64,000 nucleotides of DNA from Histomonas meleagridis. Lineage: Eukaryota > Parabasalia > Tritrichomonadida > Dientamoebidae. Below are positions 12,149-22,900 of this stretch, in pieces. The first letter of the stretch is position 1, and the number at the start of each line of letters is the position of its first letter. Position numbers and translations under genes: made by a program. The stretch is from NCBI GenBank assembly GCA_020186115.1, contig WSYJ01000178.1, positions 434,001-498,000 of the forward strand, read 5' to 3'. The notes beneath the pieces are model-generated. The model made no database searches. It was not told the DNA's origin and was given only the letters and a program-made list of their open reading frames with translations.

Positions 12149-12763
12149 ATGAAATCAAAATGGTCGTTTATAACAAATTTTTGATAAATTTTGTCTGTTA
12201 TAATGAAAGAAAATCACGACGACAATATAACAAAGATTGAAAAGAACTTAAGTTGTATCATAAATATTTTTGAATTTAATATCAAATTATGTTTAACATT
12301 CTCTGTTCATATCCAAGAAATATTTTAGTTTGTTCAAATTCATTACATTGATTAAAATTATGATGAATATGATAAATTTTTTTATTATTAAACCATCAGG
12401 ATAAATTGAAGAAATTCAATATTAAATTCTTGAGTTATAAAAAATATTACACCAACATCAATGAATGCGAATTCTTACAAAAGAGTCAACTTTATTATGA
12501 TTAATATTCATTCTTGTTATGTATTAATTTCCATATTATTATATTATTTAAGGATATAAAATGGTTTATATATTCCGATTGTATTCTATCTATATTTGAA
12601 TATATAAATTTGCAATCTTTATTAAATGAAAAGTCTTTCATCAATACAAAATGAATATTATAAAGAAAATGAGTTTCAAAATCTATTACATTTATCTGAG
12701 ATTAAATTTAATTATATTATTTATTAATATATATCCTATTAAAGAATATACAACAATTCTATT
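12149..12763. other. BspA upstream region and arm/spacer junction
   Basis: The first 232 bp belong to the left arm (to 12380) and hold an AACGACCATTTT element (minus strand, ending at 12168) 13 bp before the BspA ATG. The single-copy spacer begins at 12381. No gene is seen between there and the end of the peptidase homologue at 12764. Confidence 0.6.
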
Positions 12764-13786
12764 TCAGCAAAGATTCTTAATTTCTTCAGCTATTTTGTTT
12801 CCATTTACGTATTTGATCAACTTTGCAAGATTCAACACTTCGTTATATTCTTCGTCACTTAAGAACTTCTTACATTTCTTTAATTCATTTACAGCACTTC
12901 TATAAAAATATTTATTCTTAACATGCGCCATATCATTCATAGCTTCCATTTCATCTGATGCAAATATTTTCCTTAATGATTTATATACTTTGGAGTCTTT
13001 CTTATTTTGTCCACATAAAAATTCCGCAATTTTCATTGTGTTCATTGATAAGTCACTGAGTTCGTTAATCGACGAACCATAAAATTTGAAATACTTAATC
13101 ATATCTTTAAATGTTCCATCGGGATGTGTTTCAATGAATGTTGACATTGTAAGTGGAAATTCTTGTGTCAGATATACATTGCCAAGTATCGGATCTTGGA
13201 ATTCATATTTTCCTTGAGCGCCTGTTAATATATAAACATTGGGAATAAGGCTGAAGCCATGTAAGAAAAATGCTTCGACTGATATGGCGAAGAAAAGATG
13301 TTTAAATTTCTTATTTGTTGACATTTGTTGGATGATTTTCTGAAGAGTGTCAAATAAAAGATAATCATTTTCGTCTGGGAGTGTGAGGAATTGCATGGAA
13401 CGATCACCAGTATAGAAAATATAAACATTATCGAATTCATTTGATAAAAGTGCAGGACCATTGGATGTGTTGCCAAGTAAAACATTGTAAAAGTTTTGAG
13501 ATGTGACGTTTTCACCCCTATATGCAATGTTTTCAGAACCAGGATAAACATTTATTGAATGGTTTAGATTATGAAAAACTTGGCCGGGATACATGTTTCT
13601 TGGTGACAGGGCAATGTCATCACAGTCCATTAAGATTATCTTATTTTTATCAAACCCATTTTGTATAAGAAGATGATATTGATAGAAAGAATCTGCTGAT
13701 TCAAAATAACGAGTCCAACCTTTTCCGCCAGTTAGGATAACTGCCCAATTATCACAAACAACTGTTGACAAGAAAAGAAGGAGCAT
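12764..13786 (-). CDS. C13 (legumain/GPI8-like) peptidase homologue lacking catalytic His and Cys
   Basis: 340 aa from ATG 13786. The signal peptide is MLLLFLSTVVC. The family core follows: NWAVILTGGKGW, a CDDIALSPRN segment like the DD(I/M)A strand of legumain and GPI8, then INVYPG and ENVTSQNF. In active members the next strands carry T(D/G)HG (catalytic His) and EAC or DTC (catalytic Cys). Here they read YTGDRS (Asp128 at the His position) and VEAFFLHG (Phe173 at the Cys position). It is therefore probably a secreted pseudopeptidase with a binding or regulatory role, not a protease. The C-terminal ~90 residues are helical and end in Cys. It is divergent from the PQ-loop gene with 818 bp between. 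Family assignment is firm and inactivity is inferred from alignment by eye. Confidence 0.8.
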   Translation of the reverse strand: MLLLFLSTVVCDNWAVILTGGKGWTRYFESADSFYQYHLLIQNGFDKNKIILMDCDDIALSPRNMYPGQVFHNLNHSINVYPGSENIAYRGENVTSQNFYNVLLGNTSNGPALLSNEFDNVYIFYTGDRSMQFLTLPDENDYLLFDTLQKIIQQMSTNKKFKHLFFAISVEAFFLHGFSLIPNVYILTGAQGKYEFQDPILGNVYLTQEFPLTMSTFIETHPDGTFKDMIKYFKFYGSSINELSDLSMNTMKIAEFLCGQNKKDSKVYKSLRKIFASDEMEAMNDMAHVKNKYFYRSAVNELKKCKKFLSDEEYNEVLNLAKLIKYVNGNKIAEEIKNLC

Positions 13787-14604
13787 CTCCTCCAAAAAAT
13801 GAAGTGTTCAACATGTTGCTTTTCAAAAAGTTATTTTTATAGTCAACCTGACCACGGCCAAATAATTTCAGAAAATTAACTTGTTTCATGAAACCCATAC
13901 ATACATTTCTCTTCAAAAAAGCATAATATTTTTTAATACAATGATTGTAAAGTCCATCTATTTTTGTAAATAATGCCATTATTTTTTGAAATTTTATTAT
14001 TCAAAAATAAAAAAATCAGATTACACCGATGTAACTAATTTCAGATTTTTCGTTATACATGTAATAGCAAAATTTATCTGTTTATGTTTTCATAAAATTC
14101 TTTATGTAATGAAATTCTTTTCAAATCATTCTTTGACAAATTATCTTTAAATAAAATATAATAAATAGGAGATATCTATCAAAAATTACCTCTTCTCAAG
14201 ATGCATTTTCAGGTTTAATGTGGATATTGGTTCTGCTAGCATTTTCGGATCAAAAAAATTAATATAAACATAAGCTTATGCGGCAAACATTATTTTTATA
14301 AGGTAAGTATTTGAACTTATCTTTAGTATAATAAAAATGGCATATAGATTTAATCAGATATCTGATTAGTTATAACTATAGATAAGCAAAATTATATAGC
14401 ACTATGTTAAATAATTTTTTTACAAACATCAACATTTAATGAAAGCTTAACGCTAGCCCTGGTGTGTGACACTTAAAAATTTGTTGTGAAAGCATTTAAC
14501 GTTCTTCCGACCGTTTTGCAACAACCAGAGCTCTGAATTTTTGAATCGACGTTTTATTTTTTGAATTTTCTAACGTTTTATCCATATAGAAGCAAGAACC
14601 ATCC
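13787..14604. other. Divergent intergenic region between peptidase homologue and PQ-loop gene
   Basis: An 818-bp AT-rich region upstream of both genes. Short open frames exist but have no coding character. An AACGTTT element at 14572 lies 27 bp before the PQ-loop ATG, and further AACGTT and GACGTTTT matches occur at about 14500-14555. No RNA gene is recognised. Confidence 0.5.
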
Positions 14605-15414
14605 ATGATCGACACTCTTGCATCTCATCTCAACATTTTAAGGATGATATTTGACGCCATAATCATGGTTTTTCCAACTGTAGGGTATATTGACACATGT
14701 CGTCTTATGCAAAAATCCAAAAGTTCAATTCCTTATAATTTCAAAACAGTATTAATCCTCCTAGCAGGCAATGGATGCAAAGTCCTCTACTACATTTATC
14801 ATCCATATGCTCTTCGAATATTTGGTCAATCTGTATCACTATTAATCATTGCTTTTGTTCTCACATTTTTCAAGCATTTGTACAAGACTAACCCCTCAAA
14901 CCGAAGTACAATTTTATCCTATCTTAATCCGGATGAAACTTCGTCATTTCATGATTTTGTTTTTTTAATTTCTGCATACACATGTCTATTCTATCTTATT
15001 TTCAAGACTTTTTGCTATGTTTTTGGCCAAACATATATTGTTGAAGCCATTGGAATATTAGGAAATTTAATAGATTCAATAATTTCAGTACCAACATTTA
15101 TTCAAGTTGTTGTTAGAGGAAATATTGTCGGTATTTCCGTTGTTCTTATTCTTCAATATCTTCTTGGTGATGTTGTAAAAATCGTATTATTTGTCGTCAG
15201 TAACACGCCATGGTTTTTCACTGGTGGCGCTGTTTTCCAACTTCTCTTAGACAGTATTCTCTTTATCAAATTCTTTTATCTTAAGTCGCGCAGTACCACG
15301 AAACTTTCCATTGAAGAAGAACGTTTAATTTCACCAGTGAATTCATCCGATGAATCATTTGATGATGCTAAAGAGGAAGAAGATATCAATGAAGAAGAAG
15401 AAGAAAAAGTATGA
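14605..15414 (+). CDS. PQ-loop repeat membrane protein (SLC66A2/PQLC1-like)
   Basis: 269 aa with about seven hydrophobic helices. The first half, with a proline-containing helix-turn (FPTVGYIDTCRLM) and NFKTVLILLAGNGCKVLYY, resembles the first PQ-loop of PQLC1/SLC66A2. A second, weaker motif (SIISVPTFIQVV) sits near residue 160. PQ-loop proteins are small-solute transporters or lipid-linked membrane proteins of lysosomes, Golgi and endosomes; the substrate here is unknown. The tail (residues ~230-269) is strongly acidic and ends in a Glu run, so it should face the cytosol. The stop codon is only 2 bp from the stop codon of the convergent ARM-like gene, so the 3' ends of the two mRNAs must overlap. 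Confidence 0.75.
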   Translation: MIDTLASHLNILRMIFDAIIMVFPTVGYIDTCRLMQKSKSSIPYNFKTVLILLAGNGCKVLYYIYHPYALRIFGQSVSLLIIAFVLTFFKHLYKTNPSNRSTILSYLNPDETSSFHDFVFLISAYTCLFYLIFKTFCYVFGQTYIVEAIGILGNLIDSIISVPTFIQVVVRGNIVGISVVLILQYLLGDVVKIVLFVVSNTPWFFTGGAVFQLLLDSILFIKFFYLKSRSTTKLSIEEERLISPVNSSDESFDDAKEEEDINEEEEEKV

Positions 15415-15416
15415 CC

Positions 15417-16790
15417 TTAGAAAACATTATCCAACGAATCTAGTTCTTCATCACTAGGTATATAGTTTTCATGGAAAAAGTACGTCGCAACGTTCAATAT
15501 ACCTATGATATCGTTGTTCATTAATCTACCAACAATATCCCAGCCATTATTTTCGTCGAATAAAGATATAAATCTATCCCTAAGTTCCATGTTTTGTGAA
15601 TTTAATATCCATGAGAAACATTCAAATATATTTTGAAGTATATTTACATCTTCAATTTCCATACAATTTATTAGAAATTGTAAAATTTCATTGCTACAAA
15701 ATGCTGAGGTTTCTTCGAAATTTAAATGGATAATAATATTATATACAAGACAAACAACATCTTTCTTTAATTGAAGAGGTGATGGCTGATTAACTACAAG
15801 TAAAATTAATTGAACAATGCCTAAGCGTGAGAGGAAATTCATCCCAAAATTTTCAATGTTTGAGATAGCACTAAACAATTGAAAAAGTGAATGAAGAATT
15901 TGAACGTTATTTGATGCGCCTTCGTGTGCCAAAGCTTTTTCAATAATGGAGCATTCAAACTCATTAGCCATATGGCTGATGCGGAATATTTGACAAATAA
16001 TATCAAGAATGATTTGAATTGTTTTGTCGCTGCATTCTGGTGATGAAAGTGATCCGAAAATAACTTGATCAATGTCCGAAATTTGGACAATAGAACTAAT
16101 GTTACTTTTAACACGAAGAAGCCATAAGAGAAGTGAAAGATTATCATCAACGGGAATTTGTAGAGATTGACTATGAATTAAATAAAATAAACGTGCTGTC
16201 GATTCATTGGCCAAACAAAACTTATGAAAAGAAATAAGAAGATTCACGGCAAGATATTTTTGTTCTGGTGTTGCAACATTTGATTCGAGAAGTTCAATAA
16301 ATTTGGTAATGTAAACTCGTGTTTTGACATATTTTTCGTAAAATTTGTTTCTGCGAGAAACAGTTAGGAGAATAATTAAGCACTGTTTAAGAAAATCAAG
16401 TGATTTGCGATGAATATGCTCAAATAGATAATAAATAAAAACCTTAAATTTTTCATCAGTAAATGAAATAACAGAGCATATCTTGCAAAATATTTCCAAT
16501 GAAAGCATTTGAGTGTTTGGAGACATTATTGGACTTATACATTCAATTAGAACATCAAGGCATTGACTCTTATAAAAGCTGTCTGAGAACTTGAATTCTT
16601 GGGTATTCATTATTTGTAAGAGTTGACTAAGGGATTCATTTAATTTTTCTTCATTTTTCTCTTCCCATGAAATAGATATATTATCAAAAACCAGTTGAAC
16701 GAAGTTTGGTTCGCCAGACCTGCGTTGGTCTTTGCCACTTATGATATTATTGATACGAGTATTTGCTTCCGAAATCATGAAGGGCTTCAT
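15417..16790 (-). CDS. Armadillo/HEAT-like helical-repeat protein (importin-alpha-like)
   Basis: 457 aa, almost entirely alpha-helical with Leu/Ile/Phe spacing typical of ARM repeats. The N-terminal ~30 residues are basic (DQRRSGEPNF), as in the importin-beta-binding segment of importin-alpha-like proteins. The tail is acidic (SDEELDSLDNV). Similar overall plan and length to the protein at 37307-38665, which suggests two members of one divergent family. By family such proteins are adaptors; a nuclear-import role is possible but not shown. It starts at ATG 16790, 63 bp from the divergent 2H gene. Confidence 0.6.
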   Translation of the reverse strand: MKPFMISEANTRINNIISGKDQRRSGEPNFVQLVFDNISISWEEKNEEKLNESLSQLLQIMNTQEFKFSDSFYKSQCLDVLIECISPIMSPNTQMLSLEIFCKICSVISFTDEKFKVFIYYLFEHIHRKSLDFLKQCLIILLTVSRRNKFYEKYVKTRVYITKFIELLESNVATPEQKYLAVNLLISFHKFCLANESTARLFYLIHSQSLQIPVDDNLSLLLWLLRVKSNISSIVQISDIDQVIFGSLSSPECSDKTIQIILDIICQIFRISHMANEFECSIIEKALAHEGASNNVQILHSLFQLFSAISNIENFGMNFLSRLGIVQLILLVVNQPSPLQLKKDVVCLVYNIIIHLNFEETSAFCSNEILQFLINCMEIEDVNILQNIFECFSWILNSQNMELRDRFISLFDENNGWDIVGRLMNNDIIGILNVATYFFHENYIPSDEELDSLDNVF

Positions 16791-16853
16791 CGCAAAATCT
16801 GGTCTAATTGAATTATTTACTCTGGTAAACTATACAAAATTTTGTTCAACCAA

Positions 16854-17549
16854 ATGGGCGAGAACATCAACCAATATCAACAGCGAACACGTGGATTCAT
16901 GATGAATAGTCTAAAATATAATTGCGCTTTTGAAACAAGACCAAGTTTAAGACAAAAAGTCAACGATGAAGGACATTTCATTCCTTTTTATGGCGATACA
17001 ATCGTATTTAATTTAGATAACGCAATTAAAAACAAAGCATTGGAATTACAAAATGTTCTTTATGAAAATAACCAAAATATCCTTGCAGATCGCATTGATC
17101 CATCTACATTTCATGTTACTCTCCATGATTTAAGTAACGGAAACTCTAGAAATGAACTCCTTTCTCAAATGGAGCAAAACAAAGAAAGTTCCACAAAAAT
17201 TTTGGAAATGGTTGAAAGTGAGAAATTAGATCCTATCTCTCTTCGCACAGTTAGTGTCTTTAATATGGTTAACACAAGTGTCGTTTTAGGCCTGGAGCCA
17301 GCAAATAATCGTTCTTGCTATCGACTGATGGCTTTACATAATCGATTCCAATCAGTTGTTCGATTGGATTATCCACTCACACTGCACATCACACTTGGAT
17401 ATTATAAGCCAGGGACTTACTCACCTGAGCAAATATCGCAACTAAACCAAACATTTATGGAATTGAACAAAACTATGGGCGAAGAGTTTTTCTTAGATGA
17501 AAAGCAGCTTCTGTACCAGAGATTCGACAGTATGAATCATTACTTTTGA
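16854..17549 (+). CDS. 2H-phosphoesterase-like protein
   Basis: 231 aa from ATG 16854 (four upstream codons are open but have no ATG). It carries two H-x-T motifs of the 2H phosphoesterase superfamily: FHVTLHDL near residue 85 and LHITLGYYKPG near residue 180, about 95 residues apart and each on a predicted beta strand. 2H enzymes act on 2',3'-cyclic nucleotides, on RNA ends or on ADP-ribose derivatives; the substrate here is unknown. A strand with YGDTIVFNL precedes the first motif. There is no signal peptide or membrane segment. Eukaryotic function is not established, and transfer from bacteria is possible. Confidence 0.65.
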   Translation: MGENINQYQQRTRGFMMNSLKYNCAFETRPSLRQKVNDEGHFIPFYGDTIVFNLDNAIKNKALELQNVLYENNQNILADRIDPSTFHVTLHDLSNGNSRNELLSQMEQNKESSTKILEMVESEKLDPISLRTVSVFNMVNTSVVLGLEPANNRSCYRLMALHNRFQSVVRLDYPLTLHITLGYYKPGTYSPEQISQLNQTFMELNKTMGEEFFLDEKQLLYQRFDSMNHYF

Positions 17550-17641
17550 TTCACGTTTTTAATAAAAGAAACGTTTTTATACACAACCGTAAAATAGATA
17601 TTACTCTTAAAGCGAATAATTTTATAGTAAAATATACTAAA

Positions 17642-17651
17642 TACCCGGACT
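17642..17651 (+). repeat. Mariner terminal inverted repeat core (3' side of transposase)
   Basis: TACCCGGACT, matched exactly in reverse complement at 18866-18875. Confidence 0.8.
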
Positions 17652-17682
17652 ATAAATACAAAAGCAATTTCAAATGTTTTTT

Positions 17683-18709
17683 TTACTTGGAATAGTATTC
17701 CCCATTACTGCTGATTATTGTTTCTAATCTGTGAATCCATTCATCAAATACAGACATTAATTCGTCATGGTTAATATTCTTCAAATAATTAGTGATATAG
17801 TCATACAAAACCTGTTCGTTTTAGAACATATAACCATTCATACTATTTTTTAATTTCCCAAATAAATAGAAGTCACTAGGGGAAATATCATGGGAGTATG
17901 GTGGATGTTCAAGTTGAGCCAGTTCGGAATTTGATATAAAAAATCTTGTTTTTAATGAAGTGTGAGGTCTTGCATTGTCAAAGTGGACTGTATACTTTTT
18001 TGAATGTGGATTTCTTCCTTCAGGATATAATTTAATTTCAGATGGTCGAAGTATATTATTAATAATGAAGTAGTCAGAATTAAATTTATTATGTTTTGGT
18101 AAAACATCGATAATATAAAATTCCCAAGGATACCAAAATATTGTAAACATATTTTGGCTCCCCAATTAACCGTCTTGGTTACTTTGGTACATTTTCTCGA
18201 TCTTGTGAATACATTATTTTGTGATAATACCGTAAATAAATCCAGGACTCATCACCAGTTATTACATGATGATATCCTTCCATTTTAAAAATTCTAAGTT
18301 GTTGCAAAATTGATTTTGCATATTGTACCTGTTTCTTTTTCAGGGCAGACGTTAACATGTGTGGTACCCATTGAAGATGATACTTTTTGAAACCTAATGT
18401 TCAAGTTAAAACTTATTTAATTGTGATTGGAGTATGACCGCATAGAAATGCTTATCTTTTAACTGTATCAAAAGGTTCTTTATTGAGCCAATATAAAATT
18501 TTATCATCAATTCCTTTGGATATGGGTCTTCCAGGTATATCTAAATTGTTTAGATCTTCCCGACCGCTCTTTATTTCTGATATCCAGAAATACATCTGCG
18601 TTCGTTTGTATGCATCCTCCCCATAAACATTTTCTAGTTCATTAATCATTTGCTTTCCATTATATCCTTTTTTCATCAAAAAAGATATAACATATCTTTG
18701 TTCAAGCAT
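17683..18709 (-). pseudogene. Mariner transposase pseudogene (DD34D)
   Basis: Starts at ATG 18709 with a mariner-type DNA-binding region ending in PGRP. The catalytic domain is recognisable: ITGDESWIYL (first Asp), HFDNARPHTS (second Asp) and HDISPSDFYLFGKLK (third Asp), with exactly 34 residues between the second and third Asp, the mariner DD34D signature. Four in-frame stops lie between ~18200 and 18460 and a frame change near 18165, so no active enzyme is made. It ends at TAA 17683-17685. The motif WVPHMLTSALK is also typical of mariner. This is an old copy with no intact ORF. Confidence 0.88.
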
Positions 18710-18865
18710 TTAAAAAAATGACACTTTTCGGTTTTTGATGATTTAAACTCCCCTTATTTCAATGAATCCTTGTAATTTTAATTTTATATTTTATATTTAA
18801 AATTCCTCATAAATGAAATATATATTTATATATGTTATTTTTACATATTACATTTATATAGCTGG

Positions 18866-18875
18866 AGTCCGGGTA
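18866..18875 (-). repeat. Mariner terminal inverted repeat core (5' side of transposase)
   Basis: AGTCCGGGTA, the reverse complement of 17642-17651. Confidence 0.8.
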
Positions 18876-18884
18876 TTTAATATA

Positions 18885-19917
18885 CACTACTATATTAATC
18901 ATATTATTTTATAAAGATATAAAAAAATTGTTTTGTGTTGACAAATGTCATTCAGTTTAACAATTTTCAACATTTAAATTTCATAAATTTTTGTTGGTGT
19001 TTCTTATTGTTTTCTTGTTATTCATATTTTACTCATATACATTATTAAGTAATGAAGATATTTTTATTTAAGGATGCGCCTTAAATATTAAGTTTTCTTT
19101 AAAGCTCATCATAACATGTTTCATTATTCTTTCTTATTTAAATCATTTATTTCTAATAATTTCTTTGGCCGTCTTTTTTTCCATATTTCTCTTCAAACTC
19201 TCGATGCCAAATATAGTATATCCACATTTTATGTTACAGCACAGAATACCTCGATTTTTATGGAATAAGATGTTCTACCTGATAATTTGTCTGTGGTTAG
19301 TGTGCAAAGATTTCTATGTATTTCCCTTAATTAAATAATATACTCGTCTACCCACTGTTGTTAATGTTCTTTTTTAAATATCAGGGTTCAAACGGAATCG
19401 CCATTTCTCACAACATTGCTATTCTACCAGGTGCTTGTTTTAAAATTTATCATATTCATCATAATTTTAATCAATGTAATGAATTTGAACAAACTAAAAT
19501 ATTTCTTGGATATGAACAGAGAATGTTAAACATAATTTGATATTAAATTCAAAAATATTTATGATACAACTTAAGCAAATCGAAGTTAAAATCATTTTCT
19601 TTCGGCCACATATTTTGAATGTAGAATTTTAAGAAAATTTGTTTGAATTTAAGTGGTCACTTGTCAAAACGGATTTTGTTGTCAAATATCATTCGTTCGA
19701 TTCAAAAATTGTGCGAAATACGTTATAAAAGGTTTTGGATTGAATACAGAATTCTATTAAACCGTGGCTTTGAATATTTGAACGATTTGAAATGCTCAAT
19801 GATTAATATTGTTCAAATTTTCTTTTCAATCTTTGTTATATTGTCGTCGTGATTTTCTTTCATTATAACAGACAAAATTTATCAAAAATTTGTTATAAAC
19901 GACCATTTTGATTTCAT
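18885..19917. other. Spacer/right-arm junction and BspA upstream region
   Basis: Single-copy DNA to 19441 with no gene seen, then right-arm DNA. A short open frame crosses the junction, but only its second half is shared with the left arm, so it is not supported as a gene. 19577-19819 (243 bp) is absent from the left arm. The last 98 bp match the left BspA upstream region, including the AACGACC element. Confidence 0.5.
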
Positions 19918-22900
19918 ATGATTTTTGTTATTCTGCTTTCTGGAATATCTTCCATTATGGTGATTGAAGTTAACCAGCAAGAATACACAGGTGATACATT
20001 TGATGATATCCTTAATTCATATGGTGCTGGGATTGATACTATTACATCTTTAAATGTTAAATCAGGAGATTTTCCATTAAATTTGATAATTTCAAATTCA
20101 TTTACATCATTATTAACACTTGAAATTCATATTGATTCATTCACAGGGATAATAAGTGATAACTTAATGAAAGGATGTGTTTTATTATCAAGTGTAATCA
20201 TTGATGGTGCAACAATTATTGGTGAGAAAGCTTTTGCTGAATGTAGTGCTCTTTATAATATAAAATTTTCATCTTGTGAACATATAAAAGATTCAGCTTT
20301 TCAATCATGTGTTTCATTAGCTTCAATTACTTTACCAAATGTAAAAATTATTGATAATTATGGATTTTCAAATACTGATCTTTCTTCGATTGAATTACCA
20401 TTAATTAATACAATAAATGATTATGCTTTTAGTGATTGTATTCACTTATCAATATTAAATGCACCATTAATTAATTATATTGGTTCATATTGTTTCAAAA
20501 GTTGTGCTTTCGTTTCATTAACTTTAAATAATCTTTTAGAAATGAGTGAAGATGGTTATTGTTTTGATTCATGTACTTTTCTTGAAAATATTCAATTAAA
20601 TCAAATTGAAAAAATTAGTAAATATGCTTTTAATGGATGTTCAAATCTCAATACAATTATTGGAGAGAAAGTTAAAATAATTGAAGAAGGATGTTTTTCA
20701 GGTTGTAGTCTTTCAACATTAAATTTACCTGAATTAAAGACAATCGGAATTGCTTCATTTAAAGATATTCCAACAATTAAAGAAATTAATTTTCTAAAAG
20801 TAGAAAATATTGAATCATCTGCTTTCCAAAATTGTATAAATTTAGAAACAGTCGTTTTTAAAAGTTTGTATATCAATAGGGAATAATGCTTTTAATGGAT
20901 GTAAAAGTTTAACACGTGTAGAAATTCCAATACTTCAATCAATATCATATGCTGCGTTTCGGAATATTGGGGTAACACAATTAACATTTAATGAATTAGA
21001 AAATTTTGAATTAGGGAATATTGATGGTACTAATAATGTTGGTGGATATTTTATGGGTTGTAATAATTTAAATAGTTTTTCTGCTCAAAAAAGCAAGAAG
21101 TATTCCTGCTTGGATGTTTAAAGATTGTACTTCATTAGTAAATTTAAATATGGATAATGCTCAAACAATAGGTTCAAATGCTTTTTCAGGTTGTTCAGTT
21201 TTAACAAATCTTATATTACAAAAAAATTAATAAGATTGAAGATAATGCTTTTTCTGGTTATAATAATTAAGTTTATGTTAAAATGATTTCTGTTACAACA
21301 ATAGGTGAAAGTTCTTTTATGGATTGTCAATCTCCTGAAAAAAGTAGAATTTTCAAATGTAACATCTATTGGTTATTATTGTTTCAAAAATTGTGTTAAG
21401 CTTTCAGAAATATCAATGCCTTCTTTAACTTCAATTTCTTCAGATGCTTTTTATAAAACAGCTTTAGTTCATGTTGAATTAAATAAACTTGTAACAATCG
21501 TAATTAGAAATGTTTATGGAAGTGGGAATTTTGCAAATTGTTTCGAAGGTTGTTCACATCTTAAAAGTATTTCATTACATGCTTTAACATATTTTAAGAA
21601 ATGGATGTTTAAAGATTGTTCCGTTTTGGAATCAATAGATGCACCTGAAGTTGTTAGTACAGATTCTTCAACATTTTCTGGTTGTTCTTCATTATGTAAT
21701 ATTACATTCCCAAAATTACAAACAATTGATGAATCTGCTTTTGCAGGATGTCAAGGGATTCAAAATATTACTTTAGATTCTGTTATTACTATAGGTGTTG
21801 CTGCTTTTGAAGGATGTGTGAATTTAATTAGTATTGATTTAATAAATTGTATTACTATTAACTCAAAAGGATTTAGTGGTTGTTCAAAACTTACGTTAAT
21901 TAAAATTCCATCTGTACAAACAATTAATGATCGTGCTTTTCAATATACATCTATAGAAAATGTAATATTACAAAATGTAATTTCATTTTGGAACATATAA
22001 TGTTTATGGTGAAGGAAATGTTGGATCACAATTTGAAGGTTGTGAATTACTTAAATCAATATCAATGCCATTAGTGAATAATTTAAGAAAATGGATGTTT
22101 AAAAATTGTTATTCTTTGATCGATATTAATGCACCAAATGTTACAGTCATAGATGAAAAAACATTTACAGGTTGTACAAGTTATTCAAATATAGATTTCC
22201 CAATATTAAATTATATTGGAAATTCTGCATTTGCTAATTTACCAAATTTAACAATTATTAATTCACCTGTTCAAACAATCGCACAAAATGCTTTTGAAGG
22301 TTGTAATAATTTAATAACAGTTATATTACCAAATTGTGTAACTATTGATAATTATGCATTTTATAATTGTATTCAACTTTCATCAATTAATGCACCACTT
22401 GTTACTAAACTTGGAACTGATGCATTTTATAAATGTGTTTTTATAGAAGTTACATTTAATAATGTTATTGAACTTTCTACAAGAAGTGTTTATGGTCAAG
22501 GAAATGTTGGATGTCAATTTGATAGATGTTCTGTACTTAAAAAGATTACAATGAAAAATACGCCTATTATTAGAAAATGGATGTTCAGAGATTGTACTCA
22601 ACTTATTTATATCGATACACCTGTTGTAACAACTATTGATGGAAGTGCTTTTGTTCGATGTCATTCATATACTAATGTTACATTTCCAATAGTTAATTAT
22701 ATTGGTGAATATGCATTTAGTGAAATTTCATCATTAACAACAATTAGTTTATCTTCTCTGATAACAATTGATAATTATGCATTTAATTCTTGTCCAAAAT
22801 TAACTTCCGTTGAAATTATTGAATGTACAAATATTGGAAATTATGCATTTGCTAATTGTATACAACTTAAAAATATTATTGCACCAAAATTAAATTCAAT

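Larger units (their letters stand above)
1..12380. repeat. Left arm of a ~12.4-kb inverted duplication
   Basis: This whole segment is the reverse complement of 19442-32087, gene for gene and almost base for base. Base 1 pairs with base 32087 and base 12380 with base 19442. It carries partial or whole copies of six genes. The arm enters the window already in progress, so the real outer boundary is unknown. Differences from the other arm are mostly single-base homopolymer insertions, a few substitutions, a 243-bp gap (this arm lacks the DNA at 19577-19819) and four ~15-nt homopolymer tracts each present in only one arm. Whether the duplication exists in the chromosome or arose in assembly cannot be settled from sequence alone. 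Confidence 0.95.
17633..18884 (-). mobile_element. Tc1/mariner element (Tvmar-like), decayed
   Basis: About 1.25 kb flanked by terminal inverted repeats containing TACCCGGACT (17642-17651) and its reverse complement (18866-18875). Extending outward gives 19-bp ends with one mismatch, each with TA at its outer edge, as expected for a mariner TA target-site duplication. If TA is instead the one inside the repeat, the element is 17642-18875. It contains one transposase pseudogene on the minus strand and lies in the single-copy spacer between the two arms. Confidence 0.85.

Noticed and set aside
12651-12905. 84-codon frame on the plus strand near the end of the peptidase homologue
   Set aside because: It mostly overlaps the coding strand of the C13 homologue in antisense and is hydrophobic, as expected for AT-rich antisense.
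13752-13979. 75-codon minus-strand frame overlapping the start of the peptidase homologue
   Set aside because: Out of frame with it, lacks a recognisable domain, and the peptidase homologue has its own ATG and signal peptide.
19358-19540. 60-codon frame crossing the right-arm boundary
   Set aside because: Only the part inside the arm has a counterpart on the left, where it is not continued as an ORF; likely chance.
19643-19852. Frame inside the 243-bp arm-specific block; also a GTTCGATTC resembling a tRNA T-loop
   Set aside because: The frame starts without ATG and has no motif; no acceptor stem or anticodon arm can be folded around the T-loop-like words.
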